A DNA stretch of 64,000 nucleotides from positions 29,341,823 through 29,405,822 of the forward strand of contig NC_079510.1 of the NCBI RefSeq assembly GCF_030052815.1, written 5' to 3'. Both the position numbers and the translations under genes were made by a program. The DNA is from Hevea brasiliensis (Eukaryota; Streptophyta; Magnoliopsida; Malpighiales; Euphorbiaceae). Below, in pieces: positions 31,651-44,426 of this stretch. How positions within the stretch are numbered: position 1 is the first letter of the stretch; each line of letters begins with the position of its first letter. The notes below the pieces were generated by a model. It worked only from the letters and a program-made list of their open reading frames with translations, had not been told where the DNA came from and ran no database searches.

Positions 31651-32985
31651 TGTTCTTGGGTATTAGATACCGGATGTGGATCTCATATTTGTAATAATAT
31701 GTAGGAACTAAAAAGACCTAGACCTTTATAGAAAGGTGAAATGGACCTACGAGTTGGAAATGGAGGAAGGGTTACTACTTTAGCCATAGGAATATGTATT
31801 TTGTCTCTACCTACGAGCCTTTTGCTTGAACTTGATAACTGTTATTTTGTTCCAGTACTAACTAGAAATATCATATTTGTATCTTGCCTAGCACTGAATG
31901 GTTTTAAATTTATTATTGAAGGCAAATGTTGTTCCTTTTATAATAATGATATTTTCTATGGATCTGGTGTTTATTCAAATGGTTTGTATATACTTGATCT
32001 TGAAAGGCCTGTTCTTAACATAAATAGCAAGAAATTAAAATCAGATAATCAAAATCCATCCTATCTATGGCATTATAGATTAGGTCATATAAATGAAACA
32101 AGAATCACAAAGTTACATAAGGAAGGATATTTTGATCCTTTTGATTATGAATCATATGAAACTTGTGAAGCTTGCTTTATGGGCAAAATGAACAAATCAC
32201 CCTTTACTGGAAAGAGTGAAAGATCTACTGAATTGTTGGGCATAATACATTCAGATGTATGTGGGCCAATGACTACTCATGCTATAGGAGGGTTCACATA
32301 TTGCATTACATTTACTGATGACCATTCTAGATATGGGCATATATATCTAATGAAATATAAATCTGAATCTTTTGAAAAGTTCAAAGAATTCAGAAATGAA
32401 GTGGAGAAACAAACTGGAAAGAGTATCAAAATACTTTGATCTGATCAAGGTGGAGAATACTTAAGCCAGGAGTTTCAAGATTATTTAAAAGAGAATGGGA
32501 TTCTTCACCAGTTGACACCTCCTGAAATGCCACAACACAATGGTTTTTCTGAAAGAAGGAACCGAACCCTATTAGATATGGTGCAATCCATGATGAGTAA
32601 TGTTGACCTTCCAGTTTCTTTTTGGGGTTATGCCCCACAAACTGCTGCATACCTTCTGAATAGAGTTCCATCCAAATCTATTGAAAAGACACCATATGAG
32701 ATATGGATGGACAAAAGACCTTCACTATCACATATAAAGATTTGGGGATGTGATGCTTATGTGAAGCGTCAAATTTTTGATAAGCTAGGTTCTAAATCAG
32801 ATAAATGTAAATTTGTGGGATATCCAAAACAAACAATTGGATATTATTTCTACCATCCAACTGAGTAAAAAGTGTTTGTCTCAAGGCATGCTACCTTTCT
32901 TGAAAGGGAATTTATTCTCAAAGTTAGCAGTGGGAATAAAGTAGATCTTAAAGAAATTCAAGAACCACATAAATTACCATCCAAA
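31651..32985 (+). pseudogene. copia protease and integrase
   Basis: WVLDTGCGSHICNNM (31657-31703) is the protease active site with D-T-G intact. Stops follow at 31702 and 31729. The 31741-32439 frame then holds SLPTSLLLELDNCYFVP, the GAG-pre-integrase zinc finger (YLWHYRLGHINETRITKLHK, then CEACFMGK), HSDVCGPM with the first catalytic Asp, and FTDDHSRYG. A TGA at 32437 replaces the Arg before SDQGGEYL (second Asp), and 32512-32868 gives PQHNGFSERRNRTLLDMVQS with the catalytic Glu, then NRVPSKSIEKTPYEIW. Another stop at 32866 and a frameshift near 32980 precede RT. All three DDE residues remain encoded. Confidence 0.9.
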
Positions 32986-33029
32986 TGGAGCTGTTGAGTG
33001 AGACTGTAGCATCAAATGCACAGCCTAAA

Positions 33030-34732
33030 ACTTAAGTAACACAGGAAATTCGAAAGTCTAGTAGAATACGTCATGCTCCTACAAGATTGAATCTTTTAAT
33101 AGAAGCTGATAATGATATGTCATTCTTACCAGAAGAGCCTACTAACTTTCAAGAAGCAATGTGTGACATTGACTCCTTGAAATGGCTTAAAGCCATGAAA
33201 TCTGAGATGGATTCCATGTACATCAACCAAGTATGGACATTGGTTGAACCACTTGAAGGGATAAAACCCATTGGGTGCAAGTGGGTCTTTAAGAGAAAGA
33301 CTGACATGGATGGCAATGTACAAACATATAAAGCCAGGCTGGTTGCTAAAGGTTACAGGCAAAGGCAAGGCATTGACTTTAATGAAACCTTCTCGCCAGT
33401 AGCCATGCTAAAATCTATAAGGATTTTGCTTGCTATAGCTGCATACCATGATTATGAAATTTGACAAATGGATGTCAAAATCGGATTCCTAAATGGGACT
33501 TTGTAAGAGGATGTGTACATGACACAACCTGAGGGGTTTGAATCCAAAGAATTTCCTAACAAAGTATGCAAGCTTCAAAAGTCCATTTATGGACTAAAGC
33601 AAACTTCACGAAGTTGGAACATCTGTTTTGATGAAACAGTCAAAGAGTTTGACTTCATTAAAAATGTGGATGAACCTTGTGTTTACAAGAAGGTTAGTGG
33701 GAGTGGAATCATTTTCCTTATTTTATAAGTAGATGACATATTATTAATAGGAAATGACGTGCCATTACTCCAATCTATAAAGATATGGTTATCCAAGAAA
33801 TTCTCCATGAAGGATTTGGAAGAGGCAGCCTATATTTTGGGAATTAAAATCTATAGAGATAGATCCAGAAGGCTCCTTGGTCTCTCACAATCTGTATACA
33901 TAGACAAAGTGTTAAAACCGTTTAACATGGAAGAATCAAAATGAGGATTCTTGCCTATATCGCATGGTATTTCTCTTTCCAAAGATATGTGTCCTAAGAC
34001 ACAGATTGAGAAAGAGAAAATGGATAGGATCCGTTATGCCTCAGCTATTGGATCTATCATGTATGTGATGCTATGTACAAGACCAGATGTATCTTATGCT
34101 TTAAGCATAAATAGTAGATACCAAGCTAATCCAAGTGAACGTCGCTGGACAGCAGTAAAGAACATTCTTAAGTACTTGAGAAGGACTAAAGATATGTTTC
34201 TAGTCTTTGGAGATGCTGAACTGGTAGTTCAAGGGTATTCCGATGCCAGCTTTCAATCTAACAAAGATGATAGCAAATCCCAATCTAGTTATATTTTCAT
34301 ACTTAATGGTGGTGCTGTGAGTTGGAAAAGTTCCAAACAGGAAACTACAGTAGATTCTACAACTGAAGTTGAGTACATCTCTGCATCTGAGGCAGCAAAA
34401 GAGGTTGTTTGGATCAAAAAGTTTATCACTGAACTTGGTGTGGTTCCTAGCATTGTTGATCCAGTAACTCTATATTGTGATAACAATGGAGCCATAGCAC
34501 AGGCTAAGGAGCCATAGCACAGGCTAAGGAACCAAGGTCTCATCAGCGATCCAAACATGTACTTAGGAGATTCCATTTGATCAGAGAGATCATTGAGCGA
34601 AAAGATGCAATGATAGAAAAGGTCCACACTGAAGAAAATCTTGTAGATCCTCTTACTAAGGCATTGTCCCAACAAAGACACGATCACCACCTGCTGGGTT
34701 ATGGTATTAGATACATGGGTGATTGGCTTTAG
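33030..34732 (+). pseudogene. copia reverse transcriptase and RNase H
   Basis: One frame to the TAG at 34730. RT blocks: WLKAMKSEMDSMYINQVWTL, GCKWVFKRKTDMDGNVQTYK, ARLVAKGYRQRQGIDFNETF, QMDVKIGFLNG, KLQKSIYGLKQTSRSW and VDDILLIGND (its Tyr codon is TAA at 33726). RNase H: YSDASFQSNKDDSKSQSSYI, TTVDSTTEVEYISASEAAKE and LYCDNNGAIAQA. Stops at 33462 (Trp to TGA), 33504, 33726 and 33942 (Arg CGA to TGA), and a 20-bp duplication at 34489 that shifts the frame. After it the normal C-terminus can be read (VHTEENLVDPLTKAL). Confidence 0.92.
34489..34528 (+). repeat. 20-bp tandem duplication in copia RNase H
   Basis: GAGCCATAGCACAGGCTAAG is repeated back to back (34489-34508, 34509-34528). Twenty is not a multiple of three, so it shifts the frame and brings in a TAG. 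Confidence 0.92.
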
Positions 34733-34746
34733 TGCAAGTGGAAGAT

Positions 34747-36329
34747 TGTTAGTGTATGTGCACTGCAGCCAATGTGTTAATTGCAAGTGTGATCACTTAA
34801 TTCATGTATATATATACTTTATTCTTAATAAAAAGCTGCTTTATCTTTAATGTTTAATTTAACTTTAATGAATATTAATTAATAAAGATAAAGTCCATGG
34901 GACTTATATGCATAACAGTGGAAATTATAATGTTGTTATAATTATGAGATTTTGACTGCATTATAGCATTGTTCCAAAAATGTTCGTGGTCAATGTTATA
35001 TCAAGATCGGACATTGATATAACTGTTGAGACCAGTACACGTTGTATTATTTCCTTTATGAAAGGAAGCAGCAGTTCTCAATAAGCTGAGGTATTTGAGA
35101 TACCTAGAACCAATGTGTAAATGCTTGTGGTGACAAGTTTACTGAACTAACCCGTACGAGGATTCCATATGGAAGTTTACCTGTGTCTATGGAAAGACTC
35201 ACGTGACGGTCGTGTAAATGATCCTTAGACTTGAGACATTAAATTATCTTATATAGGAATTACTGTATTTTGATACTACTCACATGTCATTCTATATAAA
35301 GATAACGAATGTGGCAGCTGTTAGATATAGTATGAACTATGTGGAGATATTTAATTGTCAAGATAGAATTCATCACCTTATGTAATTAAGGAAAATATTT
35401 CAATTGTTCTTGGCCAGTATGGATTGTTAAATCCTTGCGCAAGGTAAAATAAAATTGAGATCTTATTTAATTAATCAATCATACTGGGGGGACAGAAATG
35501 ATTTATATATATAGCAGACACATTCCATGCATCAATGTATAAATTGAAATATTATGATGAAGGGATATTAATTACACTGACAGACTGATCACAGAAAGGT
35601 TAGTCAAACCACTTTGATAAGTTCTAATATTTGGGTGATCGTTACACATTGCTAGATATTAATAATGATTTACAAATATAATTAATCAATTGTGAATTGA
35701 TGATAAAATTAAAGTATTAATTTTATTTAATTATATTTGTTGCCAACATATTAGGAACCTAATGGGTCATACACATAAATACTGTAAGTAAGGAATTAAA
35801 TTGGATTATCAAGTTGGATTTGATAAAAATAATTCTAGAGACTTAAGGACTGAAGTATAAATTTTATTTACACTACTTAATGTCCTAATAATTAAGTGTA
35901 GACTTAATTTAAAGTTTCTAAAATTATAGGAATTAATTATGTGAATTATAATTCCTATAAGGGGTCAATTTATAATTAACAAATTTAAAGAATTAAATTT
36001 ATAATTATAAAAGGTTGTTCCCTATAAATAGGGAAGCTTGTCTTCCATTCTTGACAAGTGAGGAAAGAAAAAAAAAAAAAAGAGCTGGCACTCAAAACTC
36101 CCAATATTATCTAAGAGTGTCTTGGAGAATTTCCTCACAACTGGTCTGTATGGATACCATCAGATGCCGGATATCTGGACGGCTAGTGGTTTGCTACAAC
36201 CCGGTCCGGTGGTCAGAAAATTCCTCAAGCTGTTTGAGGTAATTTGCTAAATAATAAAATTTTAATTATCACCATTCCATACTTAATTAAAGTTGATCTT
36301 GTTTAATTGAGAATTAATGCTTCCTAACA
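34747..36329 (+). repeat. 3' LTR of the copia element
   Basis: 1,583 bp, same ends as the 5' LTR, preceded by a purine-rich AAGTGGAAGA. It has small indels against the 5' LTR near 35975-36000 and 36120-36140. Followed by the target duplicate ccata. Contains the TATA at 36023-36031. Confidence 0.96.
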
Positions 36330-36334
36330 CCATA

Positions 36335-37929
36335 CCACCTGAAGACTTCGCCTAAGTCAACTTATCCCAACTTACCTAGTAAATTCTCCAATTATTCTCC
36401 TTTGCACCCCACCAAAACCTAGTAATGATTTGTTCTAGCTCTTAACAAAGGACATAAGCATAAGAAAGCAACTCATAGTGTAAGTGGGCACTGCATGTAA
36501 CACTGATTTTAACATAATTTCACAACTCATACCTGATAGTGAATGATTAACTCAGTTGCATACCTTTTGCCAAACAAGATCACGGATAGTTTTGGATACA
36601 GTTCCTTTTGATCAACCAATGATAGATGGAACACCAAGGTATTTTAATGGGTGCTTCACATCCTACACACTAATTATCAACTGAAGTTCTCTATGAGGAT
36701 TACTGTTGACACATTTGCTTGTTAAGAGCTTAGATTCATCGAGGTTAATCTACTGGCCAGATGCTTTCTCATACTACCTTAATGTATCATGAACCACCAT
36801 TGCCTCCGTGCAAGATGCCCGAGCGAATAACAGACTTCATTAGCAAAAAAGAGATGGGACACAGTTGGGGCATTTCGTGCAACTTTAATACCATCTAATT
36901 TATGTTCCATCTCCGTATGTGTAATGAGTGTGGAGAGGCCTTATGCATAAAGTAAAAATAAATATGGAGAAATAGGGTCTCCTTGCTTTAGTCCCATGGA
37001 TGGTTTAAAAGCTCAAGATGGTGACCCATTAATTAACAAATAGTAATTCATAATAGACACACAAAGCGTAATTAAGTCCATAAACTTGCTATGAAAACCC
37101 ATCTTCAGCATTATTTGTTGTCACAAAGGCCATTCAAATCTGTCATAGGCTTACTTATATTTAGTTTTAGAGCAAAAACACCTTTCTTCCTCCTATACTA
37201 GTTTTCATAAAATAATAGATCTCAAAAGCTATTAAAGCATAATTAATTTGTGAGGTTCAAAAATATTGTGAGGCAAAATTAATTTGAAACAGTTGGTAAT
37301 GGTCTTTGTGATAAGCTTAAAAATAACATTACATAGTTTGTGGGGTCTAAAATCTTTTGGTGTTTGTGGGCTCTTTATCTTTGGAATCAAAACAACAACA
37401 AAGGTATTATTTAGAGATGATGGATCAACCAAATTATTTAGCACATCTAAAATAATAGAAACAACATCAAGACCCACAATGTGCCAATATTTTTGAAAGA
37501 AATTAGCTAGCATATCTTCACGGCTGGGTGCTTTTGTAGGGTGCATCTACTTCAAAGCTTTGAGGATCTCTTCTCCACTATAAGGCTCAGTGAGTTGGTC
37601 ATTCATCTGGTCCGATACTCGAACAACAACCTTGTCAATTACTGGTGCTATTTCTAGATCTCGTCCTGAGGTAAATAAATCCTAAAAGTAGTCATAGAGA
37701 ACCTTTTCAATACCACATCTTTCTTAAACCCAACCTATTGAGTTCCTTTTAAACCCATCTATTTGATTCCACTTTATTCGTTGGGACGCCTTCTAATGGA
37801 AGAAGGTTGCATTTTTGTCACCATTGTCTTTTAGCCAATTAATTGGACTTCGCTACATCCATAAAGTTTTCTCATCCTTTAATAGTTTTGTCAAATTGCC
37901 CTCTAAGTCCAGTAATTCCTCCAGCACCT
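36335..37929 (-). mobile_element. LINE middle part: reverse transcriptase, minus strand
   Basis: Continuation of the LINE upstream of the copia insertion. Near 37800-37929 it reads NWLKDNGDKNATFFH, the linker before RT. Then EEILKAL, and the 37232-37546 frame: MHPTKAPSREDM, NTFVVVLIPKIKSPQTPKDF and RPHKLCNVIFKLITKTI, which are RT blocks 0-2 of plant L1 elements. The catalytic FADD motif is FANE at 36836-36847, so RT is dead. KHPLKYLGVP and EIMLKSVLHAVPTYTMSCF-like text follows towards the copia boundary. Many stops. LINE RT primes at the nick made by its endonuclease, which is mostly missing here. Confidence 0.86.
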
Positions 37930-40060
37930 TGTAAACACCTACTTTTTACCCTGTCTTAAACATGTTGAGGAGCCCTATGATGAAAATAACATTGAATGGT
38001 AAATACCCTGAAGTATCTTGGAGACTATGGAAAAGCTAGAAAATTAATAAAATAAAATAATTGTGGGTTTTTTTTAGGAAATTAATTACATTGTTTTGAA
38101 AACAAATAAGAGTCATAAACCTGTATTATTTAATTGGACTTAATCTAATATTTTTCAAGATTTTAAATGAACCTAAGAAATAATTAATTGAGCTAAATTA
38201 AATAATAAAGCTTATTTTAACTTTTAATTTCAACAATAAATGAATGTGAGCTTGATTTTATTTTGGGCTTTATTAAAAAACCTTTTGGTTAATTAAAAAA
38301 TCAAAGAAAAAAGAAAAAAGAATTTGGCCGTAGAAGTAACATTATTATTATTATTACTATTATTATTATTATTGTTGTTGTTGGTGTTATTAAATATATT
38401 AAAAAAAAAGATAAAGATAAGAAAAGATAAAATTGTTGCCGAATTTAACTAGAGGATTAGGTTTTGTTCAATTATCTTATTTATTTATTTTTTAAAATTT
38501 GGAAACCTAATTTGATTAGGTTTATCCAATCGTTCTAATACTATAAATATATCATTATAGTTAGGGTTTAGAGATAGATTAGAGGCAATTATGGTGGCTG
38601 AAATTAGGGAAAATTTAGGTTTTTTTGGATTTATTAGTGAATTTGGTTTAGAGAATTTTAATAAACAATTCACCAAAAATTATTTGGTTTTATTTGTTTC
38701 AACACCTTCCTAAGATTTCTAAGGTGCCAAAGGAGCATCTCAATTTTGTTAAAATCATGCAAAGGAGTTACATATCTGATTGGGCACAACAACTCTAAGA
38801 TTGCTATGTTCTTTCTTTCTTTTTTTTTTTTTTTTTTTTTAGTTTTCTATATTTTTATATTCCAGTTTGATTTTTTTTTTTGGTGATTTTGAAAGTTACA
38901 TTGGATTCAAAGGTTTATTTTCATATGGAATATCGTTTTGAATAATGTAAAAAGCAATTTTCTTTTATTTTTAATGATTTTTTAAATTTTCTGTGCTTAG
39001 CTAAATGCATTGTTATGTGATTTGATTTTGTTAATTTTTTTTCCAAGCCTTAGAAATTTATTTTAGGTTGTAATTTTTTTTTTGTGATAGTTTAAAATGT
39101 CTATTTTGTCATCGTACTTTTTTTATTTTGTTTAATTCTGTGTAGATTAATTATAAAATTTTTTATTAAATCACAGCTTTAATTTCTCAATTTTGTGGTA
39201 ACAATAGATATTTTTAATATACTCTATTAATTGATGCATGAAATTAGGAGTTTCTTTTTACTATATTTTAATTTAGTGTCTTAGTTATCGTTTAATAAAA
39301 TTTAATAATTTTTTGAATAGGTTTAGTATTTTTAATTTATTTTGACTTTTTTTTATCCTTTTTTCCGGTAAGTTGACATTGCAACTGACTTATTAAATTT
39401 TGTATGCCTTTTAGGTTGCCATTTTTAATGTTCTCATTTTTCCATGTAAATTTTTGATATGTTTAGGATTGTATATATTTTTTTTCTGGATTTTTTTATT
39501 AAGTTTTATATTTTTTATGGATTTTTTAAAATTTTTTTATAAATATAAAATTTTTCAGAAAATTGGCTAGTATAGTTAAAATAGGACTTAAAAAAAAAAT
39601 AAAACTAGTTTTTTTTTTTTGTTTATTTGGAATATTTTTATGAATGTTAGACCTAATGGAACTAGGTTAGTTAATTTGATTAGATTAAAACATTTAAATT
39701 AATTAAAATTAATTTTTCAATCTCAATTTTTACTTATTTTAGTTAAATATAGTTTATTTTTCTCTCTTTTATTTCATATTTATTATTTATTTAATTTTAT
39801 CCTACATTATTTTATTCAAATACTTACTTTTTGCCATGTTTGAGTTTTTTTAATGTGAATTAATTGAATGGACCTAAAGCTCATAAATGGAACCCGAACA
39901 TAAATTGCAAAGGAGATGGAGTAGAAGTGGATTTTTTCATTGGTGAACCAAAGAGAAATTTAAACTTTAAGACTCTTTTGCATGGGATGTAATGAGCTTA
40001 GGCCTTTGTAATAGTTATAGAATATGGGGTTTTTTTTTTATATATAATTTTGTAAAGGGC

Positions 40061-40100
<40 letters not shown>

Positions 40101-40822
40101 GAATTCTTTTCTCTTCCTTCCTTTCTTTTAGTTAAGTTTTATTTTTATATTTTAATTACAACTATGCATGAAATTTGACTTTGTTAATTAATTTTGAACT
40201 TAAGAATAATTTGGTAATATTAAAATTAACTTACACATGTAATGATAGAAACCTTAGGTTATAATAACTAGAGATTATGCATGTAAATAAATTTGTATCA
40301 AACTAACTTAGTTAAATTTGCATATAGGGGAACATGGTGATTAATGGGTCTAAGTACATAACCAAGAAAATATTGACATGTGTAGGACCTTCCTTTTCAC
40401 TAATGCATGTATTTTAGATTGAAAAGCCTAGGACTCTTTCTTTTGTATGCTATGTGAGATTAGTAAAGTGACTTAGCATGTGATTAGCTTAGTTAAATAT
40501 ACATGTAGGGTAAGATTGCAAATAAGGTAATTCTTCAAACTTAGAAACATCACATGATAGAACTTTTTATATGCATATATCTATTTATTATTTTCTTAAA
40601 TGGTTGAATTTAAATGTGTGACCAATTTTAGACTTGGGCTCAAGGTAAAACAAGGGTAGTGGACCTCTGCAAGGGGTAAATTGCTACTCACATCCCTTTT
40701 ATAATTTTGTCTCAATTATTACCTAGATGGCAACTCCTTTCCTCTGTTTTAGTGGAGTTAATATCTAAGCATCATAATAGTATTATAGGAAGTCGACACT
40801 AAACCAGATTCGAGGGTCCCGC
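37930..40822 (+). mobile_element. LTR-type insertion (solo LTR or non-coding element), TSD cacct
   Basis: Starts TGTAAACACCTAC and ends GGGTCCCGCA, with cacct at 37925-37929 and 40823-40827. The LINE frame resumes on both sides (LKRMRDKIEQL before, EVLEELLDLEGN after). TATA-like CTATAAATATATC near 38541. No ORF; AT-rich with (ATT)n at 38341-38374, several T runs and (TA)n at 40068-40094. No internal second LTR seen, so a solo LTR is likeliest. Confidence 0.8.
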
Positions 40823-40827
40823 ACACC

Positions 40828-41290
40828 TCGTCGCTTTGTGCCATCCCTTATAGTTGTTCAATTTTATCTCTCATCCTTTTTAAAACTTGTTTTGTATTAC
40901 CAAAAGTATTCTTATCTCACCTCATAAATTTCTTCTCAATCTAGGCAAAACATTTAAACATTTTTTTTTTACTAAATACTAGATCTCCACAATTCATTCA
41001 TCATAGGCTCAAACTATGAGTTTCTAGCCCATGTTTTTTCAAAACAAAATAGTTTTGGGTATGATCGTATACATGACCACAATGGCTGCTTGACTAAAAT
41101 AAGCACATGATCTAAATGGTGCCTCACATGGTGAGTGAAAATCATGTCTAGAAAGAGCAGTCGCCTTTCCATGTTCGCTACCCCATGGTTGAGCCTTTCT
41201 TGAATGTTATTCAAATTTGGCTACCCATTCAACTCGGTGAGCCGGTGACCCTCAAAATCAAAATACTCCCTTAATTCCTAAAAATTACGA
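40828..41290 (-). mobile_element. LINE 5' part: end of endonuclease region, minus strand
   Basis: The 41014-41214 frame reads NNIQERLNHGVANMERRLLF, the segment around the last endonuclease block of plant L1 elements (normally IQERLDRGLAN), preceded by FEGHRLTELNG and followed by PKLFCFEKTWA. It leads towards TFGNTKQVLKRMRDKIEQL at 40830-40910. The 5' end is lost at about 41290; ORF1 and most of the endonuclease are missing. Confidence 0.8.
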
Positions 41291-41393
41291 GCTGTAACTT
41301 TTCATTAACCATTCCCATAACCTCTAAACACTAGTATAAATACTATACCACTAGTATAAATAAACGAGTTAATATTTTGATTAAGACTAAAAT
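41291..41393. other. short spacer
   Basis: About 100 bp between the LINE end and a solo LTR, with a repeated CACTAGTATAAATA word. Nothing recognised. Confidence 0.6.
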
Positions 41394-44077
41394 CGTAACA
41401 CCCCAAATTTTTAAATAATTAATTTATACGTAAATTATAATATTTTATTTTATTAAATATTATGGAAATTTATTTGAAATTTTCTAGATTTGTAAAAATT
41501 GGGGTCGATTTTCGGGGACAATAAATTTTATCGATTTTTAAAAATTAATTTAAAGATCATGTGACAAATTAAAAATTATATTTGGACTCCATAATATTTT
41601 TTGAGTTTTTAGTCATTTTTTTTAGAATTTTTGAGCCTCGTTTGGGTTCCAAGGCAGAGTAAAAATTTAATTTTGGGCATTCTAAATCGAACCGACTGAA
41701 TCGAACTAGACCGAATCAAACTGATTGAATCAAACTAGTCCAATCCTTTTTCTTCCCCTCTCATTTTCTCTCTCCTCTCCCCTCCCCACCATTGGCCACC
41801 ACCTCCCCTCCCTTCCCCAGTTGCCAGTGCCTCACCTGGAAGCCTCCTCGCCACCGGCTGCCACTTGGAACGCTAGAAAAATACGCTCAAAGGGGCCTGC
41901 ATGTGCGCACGCCATTTCATCTTCTCGGTATGATTCCAGTCGATCTGGCCATCAATCAAACCGGGTCTAGTCCCAATCACCTTTCACACTTTGAGAGCTT
42001 TCCGAAGACACCAAGAATATGAATTTTTGTTGAGCGGTTTGTCCGAATCAAGCTGGGGAAGTTTTAGTACATTTTGAATTTTGAGCTAAATTTCTCCCAA
42101 ACCAGGAACCTCACAGAGATTCTGAGAGTATCAATGTACTCTACTCGGCAAGAGCTTCGCGGTGATATAAATTTCAAAATTTTTGATACTGAAAATTTGG
42201 TGAGTCCCATGAAATTCACAGTGTTTTTTTTGAGCCTTTAATGAGCTTATTTAATTAAATCAAAATTATATTCTAACTTATGGTATTGTGGGCTTCGTGT
42301 AGGTACTTTCATTTCACAAAAATTTCACCAATGCCCGAATCTGCATTTTCAAATTGGACAGGCGGGCTGCCGAAATTATCTAGGAAGCAGGCCAACATTA
42401 CAGTCCTTGCCACCATTTTCAAACACTCCGAACAGGTTCCAAGAGTCGAAATTGGCATAGGTAAACCCAAACTCTAAATTTCCTTATTTACCTATTACCA
42501 AATTTAGAATAAAAATCCATAAAATATTCGTGGGTGGCTAGAAAATTATAATTCCTTTTGCAATAGCCTTAAAGCATTGTTAAGGGCCGCGGGGCAAAAT
42601 TTTAGAATTTTTAGAGTTAGTTTGAATGATTTTTGCAGAATGTCAGTTTTAAAGACTATAACTAAATTTTCTGAGTATGTGAGTTTTGCCTGGTTTGGAG
42701 GGTCCAAGAGGGGCCATGTGATATTATTGAGATGTGGGTTTGAGACTTGTGATTTTAGAAGTGTGATTTGAATCACTTTGTAGGCTGGGTAGGTCCTAGG
42801 TATAGGAGACCTCTGTCAAATTTTCAGCATAAATTTATGACTTCTTTTATCTTTTTAAAATATTATTTTAAAGTTAGTACTGATAAATTTATAATATAAC
42901 TATTTAAGTGACCAAGGGCAGCCATCTTCCTCCACTCAGCCACCACAGTAGCTTCTGATTAATCTATGAGTAGATATTGATTTTATTTATAATTTCAATA
43001 TTATTATATATTCAAGGTATGCCCATATATCATTTATAATTATATGTATATAGCTATTATTAGGCACGCCTTGTGTTGCATTCTTATTTGATGAAATCAA
43101 TGTGGACGTCGCCTTAGGGTAATTTAGAGCTATGTGTGTGTTGGTGCATGTGGCGTGGTACTGGATATGGGTAGAACAGGCAAATTGGTTGGAGCTAGTC
43201 TCGCTGGGGCCTAGTCCTTTTTATGATAAGTCGGGGTGAGTACGGCTTTGAGTTGATCTCACTGACCCTAACATTTGAATTATTAAGAGAAAGTTCAACT
43301 CAAGTTGATCTCGTTAACAAGCATTGGATTAAGAAAGCTGTATAGGGGATCAGCTCCCGTATGTATACATATGTTGTTGTGACATATGGGTGTGGGAATA
43401 CTTCAAATTATTCTTTGTGTAAATATTGTTTGAATTCTGTTGAATATGTTGGTATTTGTTGCATTTCATCCTTAAGGATGCATTAGTCTTAGATAGTTAT
43501 AGAAATTGTATTTAAAATCAATATCTTACTCTATGAGTTGAACGCTCACTTCTATTCACCCTATTTTTTTTCAGGTTATAGGAGGATCTCCTTCTTGTAA
43601 TTAACCTATTTCCTTCCTTGCAGGTCTCTTAGCAGCAATATCAGTATTTCATAGTATTAATTAAAAATCTAGAGTTTCGCATGTGCTAGAAGTATTTTAT
43701 TTAGCTTGAGACTATAATAGTTTATATATTTGAAATTGTAAACCTATTATTTATGCATGTGTAGATATATGGGATGGGTATTTATTTTAGATGAGAGAGC
43801 TGAGCTCCCATTTGATTAAATTGCTATGTTGAGGATTGTGAAGGTGAACTGAGCTCCCCAAATTGATATGTTTTGTGATTACAGGCGGGTGAGCTAAAAA
43901 CTTCCCATTAGATAGTCCAATTTATGGCTGAACTCTGTCCGTTTGTCTTCTTGAAATTGGACTATAGTGATGGGCCTTAGATTTGGGCTTGGAATAGTTA
44001 GGCTTACTGTGGGTTTTGAGGACGTTATACTGACCCAAGTCCTAGTGTTAGTTCGGCTCATAATTTGAGTCGTGACA
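41394..44077 (+). repeat. solo LTR, 2.7 kb, different family (TSD aaaat)
   Basis: Starts CGTAACACCCC (T of TG changed to C) and ends GAGTCGTGACA. Flanked by aaaat at 41389-41393 and 44078-44082. No coding domain and no internal LTR pair. Lacks the GTGCACCACTGAG hairpin of the other long LTRs, so probably another gypsy family. Confidence 0.85.
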
Positions 44078-44082
44078 AAAAT

Positions 44083-44426
44083 ACTAAACTCTACCTTACA
44101 CAACATTTTTACATTCTAAAATGATTTTCTTTAAAATTGATTTTCAAAATTCTACAGCTTTGGCTTTTCTTTATAATTTTCCACTTTCTGAATGTTGATT
44201 GTTGAATTTTTTTTGAGCTTGTGAAAGAAAAATAATATTTGTTGAGTTTTTGATTTAGTTAAATAAAATATTTTCTCTTTAATTCTGCTTTTTTGGCATA
44301 AGGTGATATTATCCATTTATAGAGAAATTTTTTTCTAAAAGTTTTAACAATATATGAAAATAAAATATTGTAGTTTTGTAAATATTTTGTTTTCTTAGAA
44401 CTTTCTCAAGATTCAATGAGGCAATG
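44083..44426. other. AT-rich spacer between two solo LTRs
   Basis: About 345 bp of AT-rich DNA (TTTTC and TAAAA words). No gene, repeat or boundary seen. Confidence 0.65.

Larger units (their letters stand above)
26816..36329 (+). mobile_element. complete Ty1/copia retrotransposon, nested in the LINE (TSD ccata)
   Basis: LTRs 26816-28372 and 34747-36329 (TGTTAGTGTATG...TTCCTAACA), flanked by ccata at 26811-26815 and 36330-36334. PBS to initiator tRNA-Met, a 2.4-kb leader, then gag, protease, integrase, RT and RNase H in copia order on the plus strand, and a purine-rich stretch before the 3' LTR. Coding is essentially one frame with a single frameshift near 32980 and about ten premature stops. 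It splits the LINE post-RT region, so it is the younger insertion. Structurally complete, not autonomous. Confidence 0.96.

Noticed and set aside
34289..34786. 165-aa minus ORF running across the copia RNase H and LTR
   Set aside because: Antisense to a clear RNase H and crosses the LTR border; no recognisable domain.
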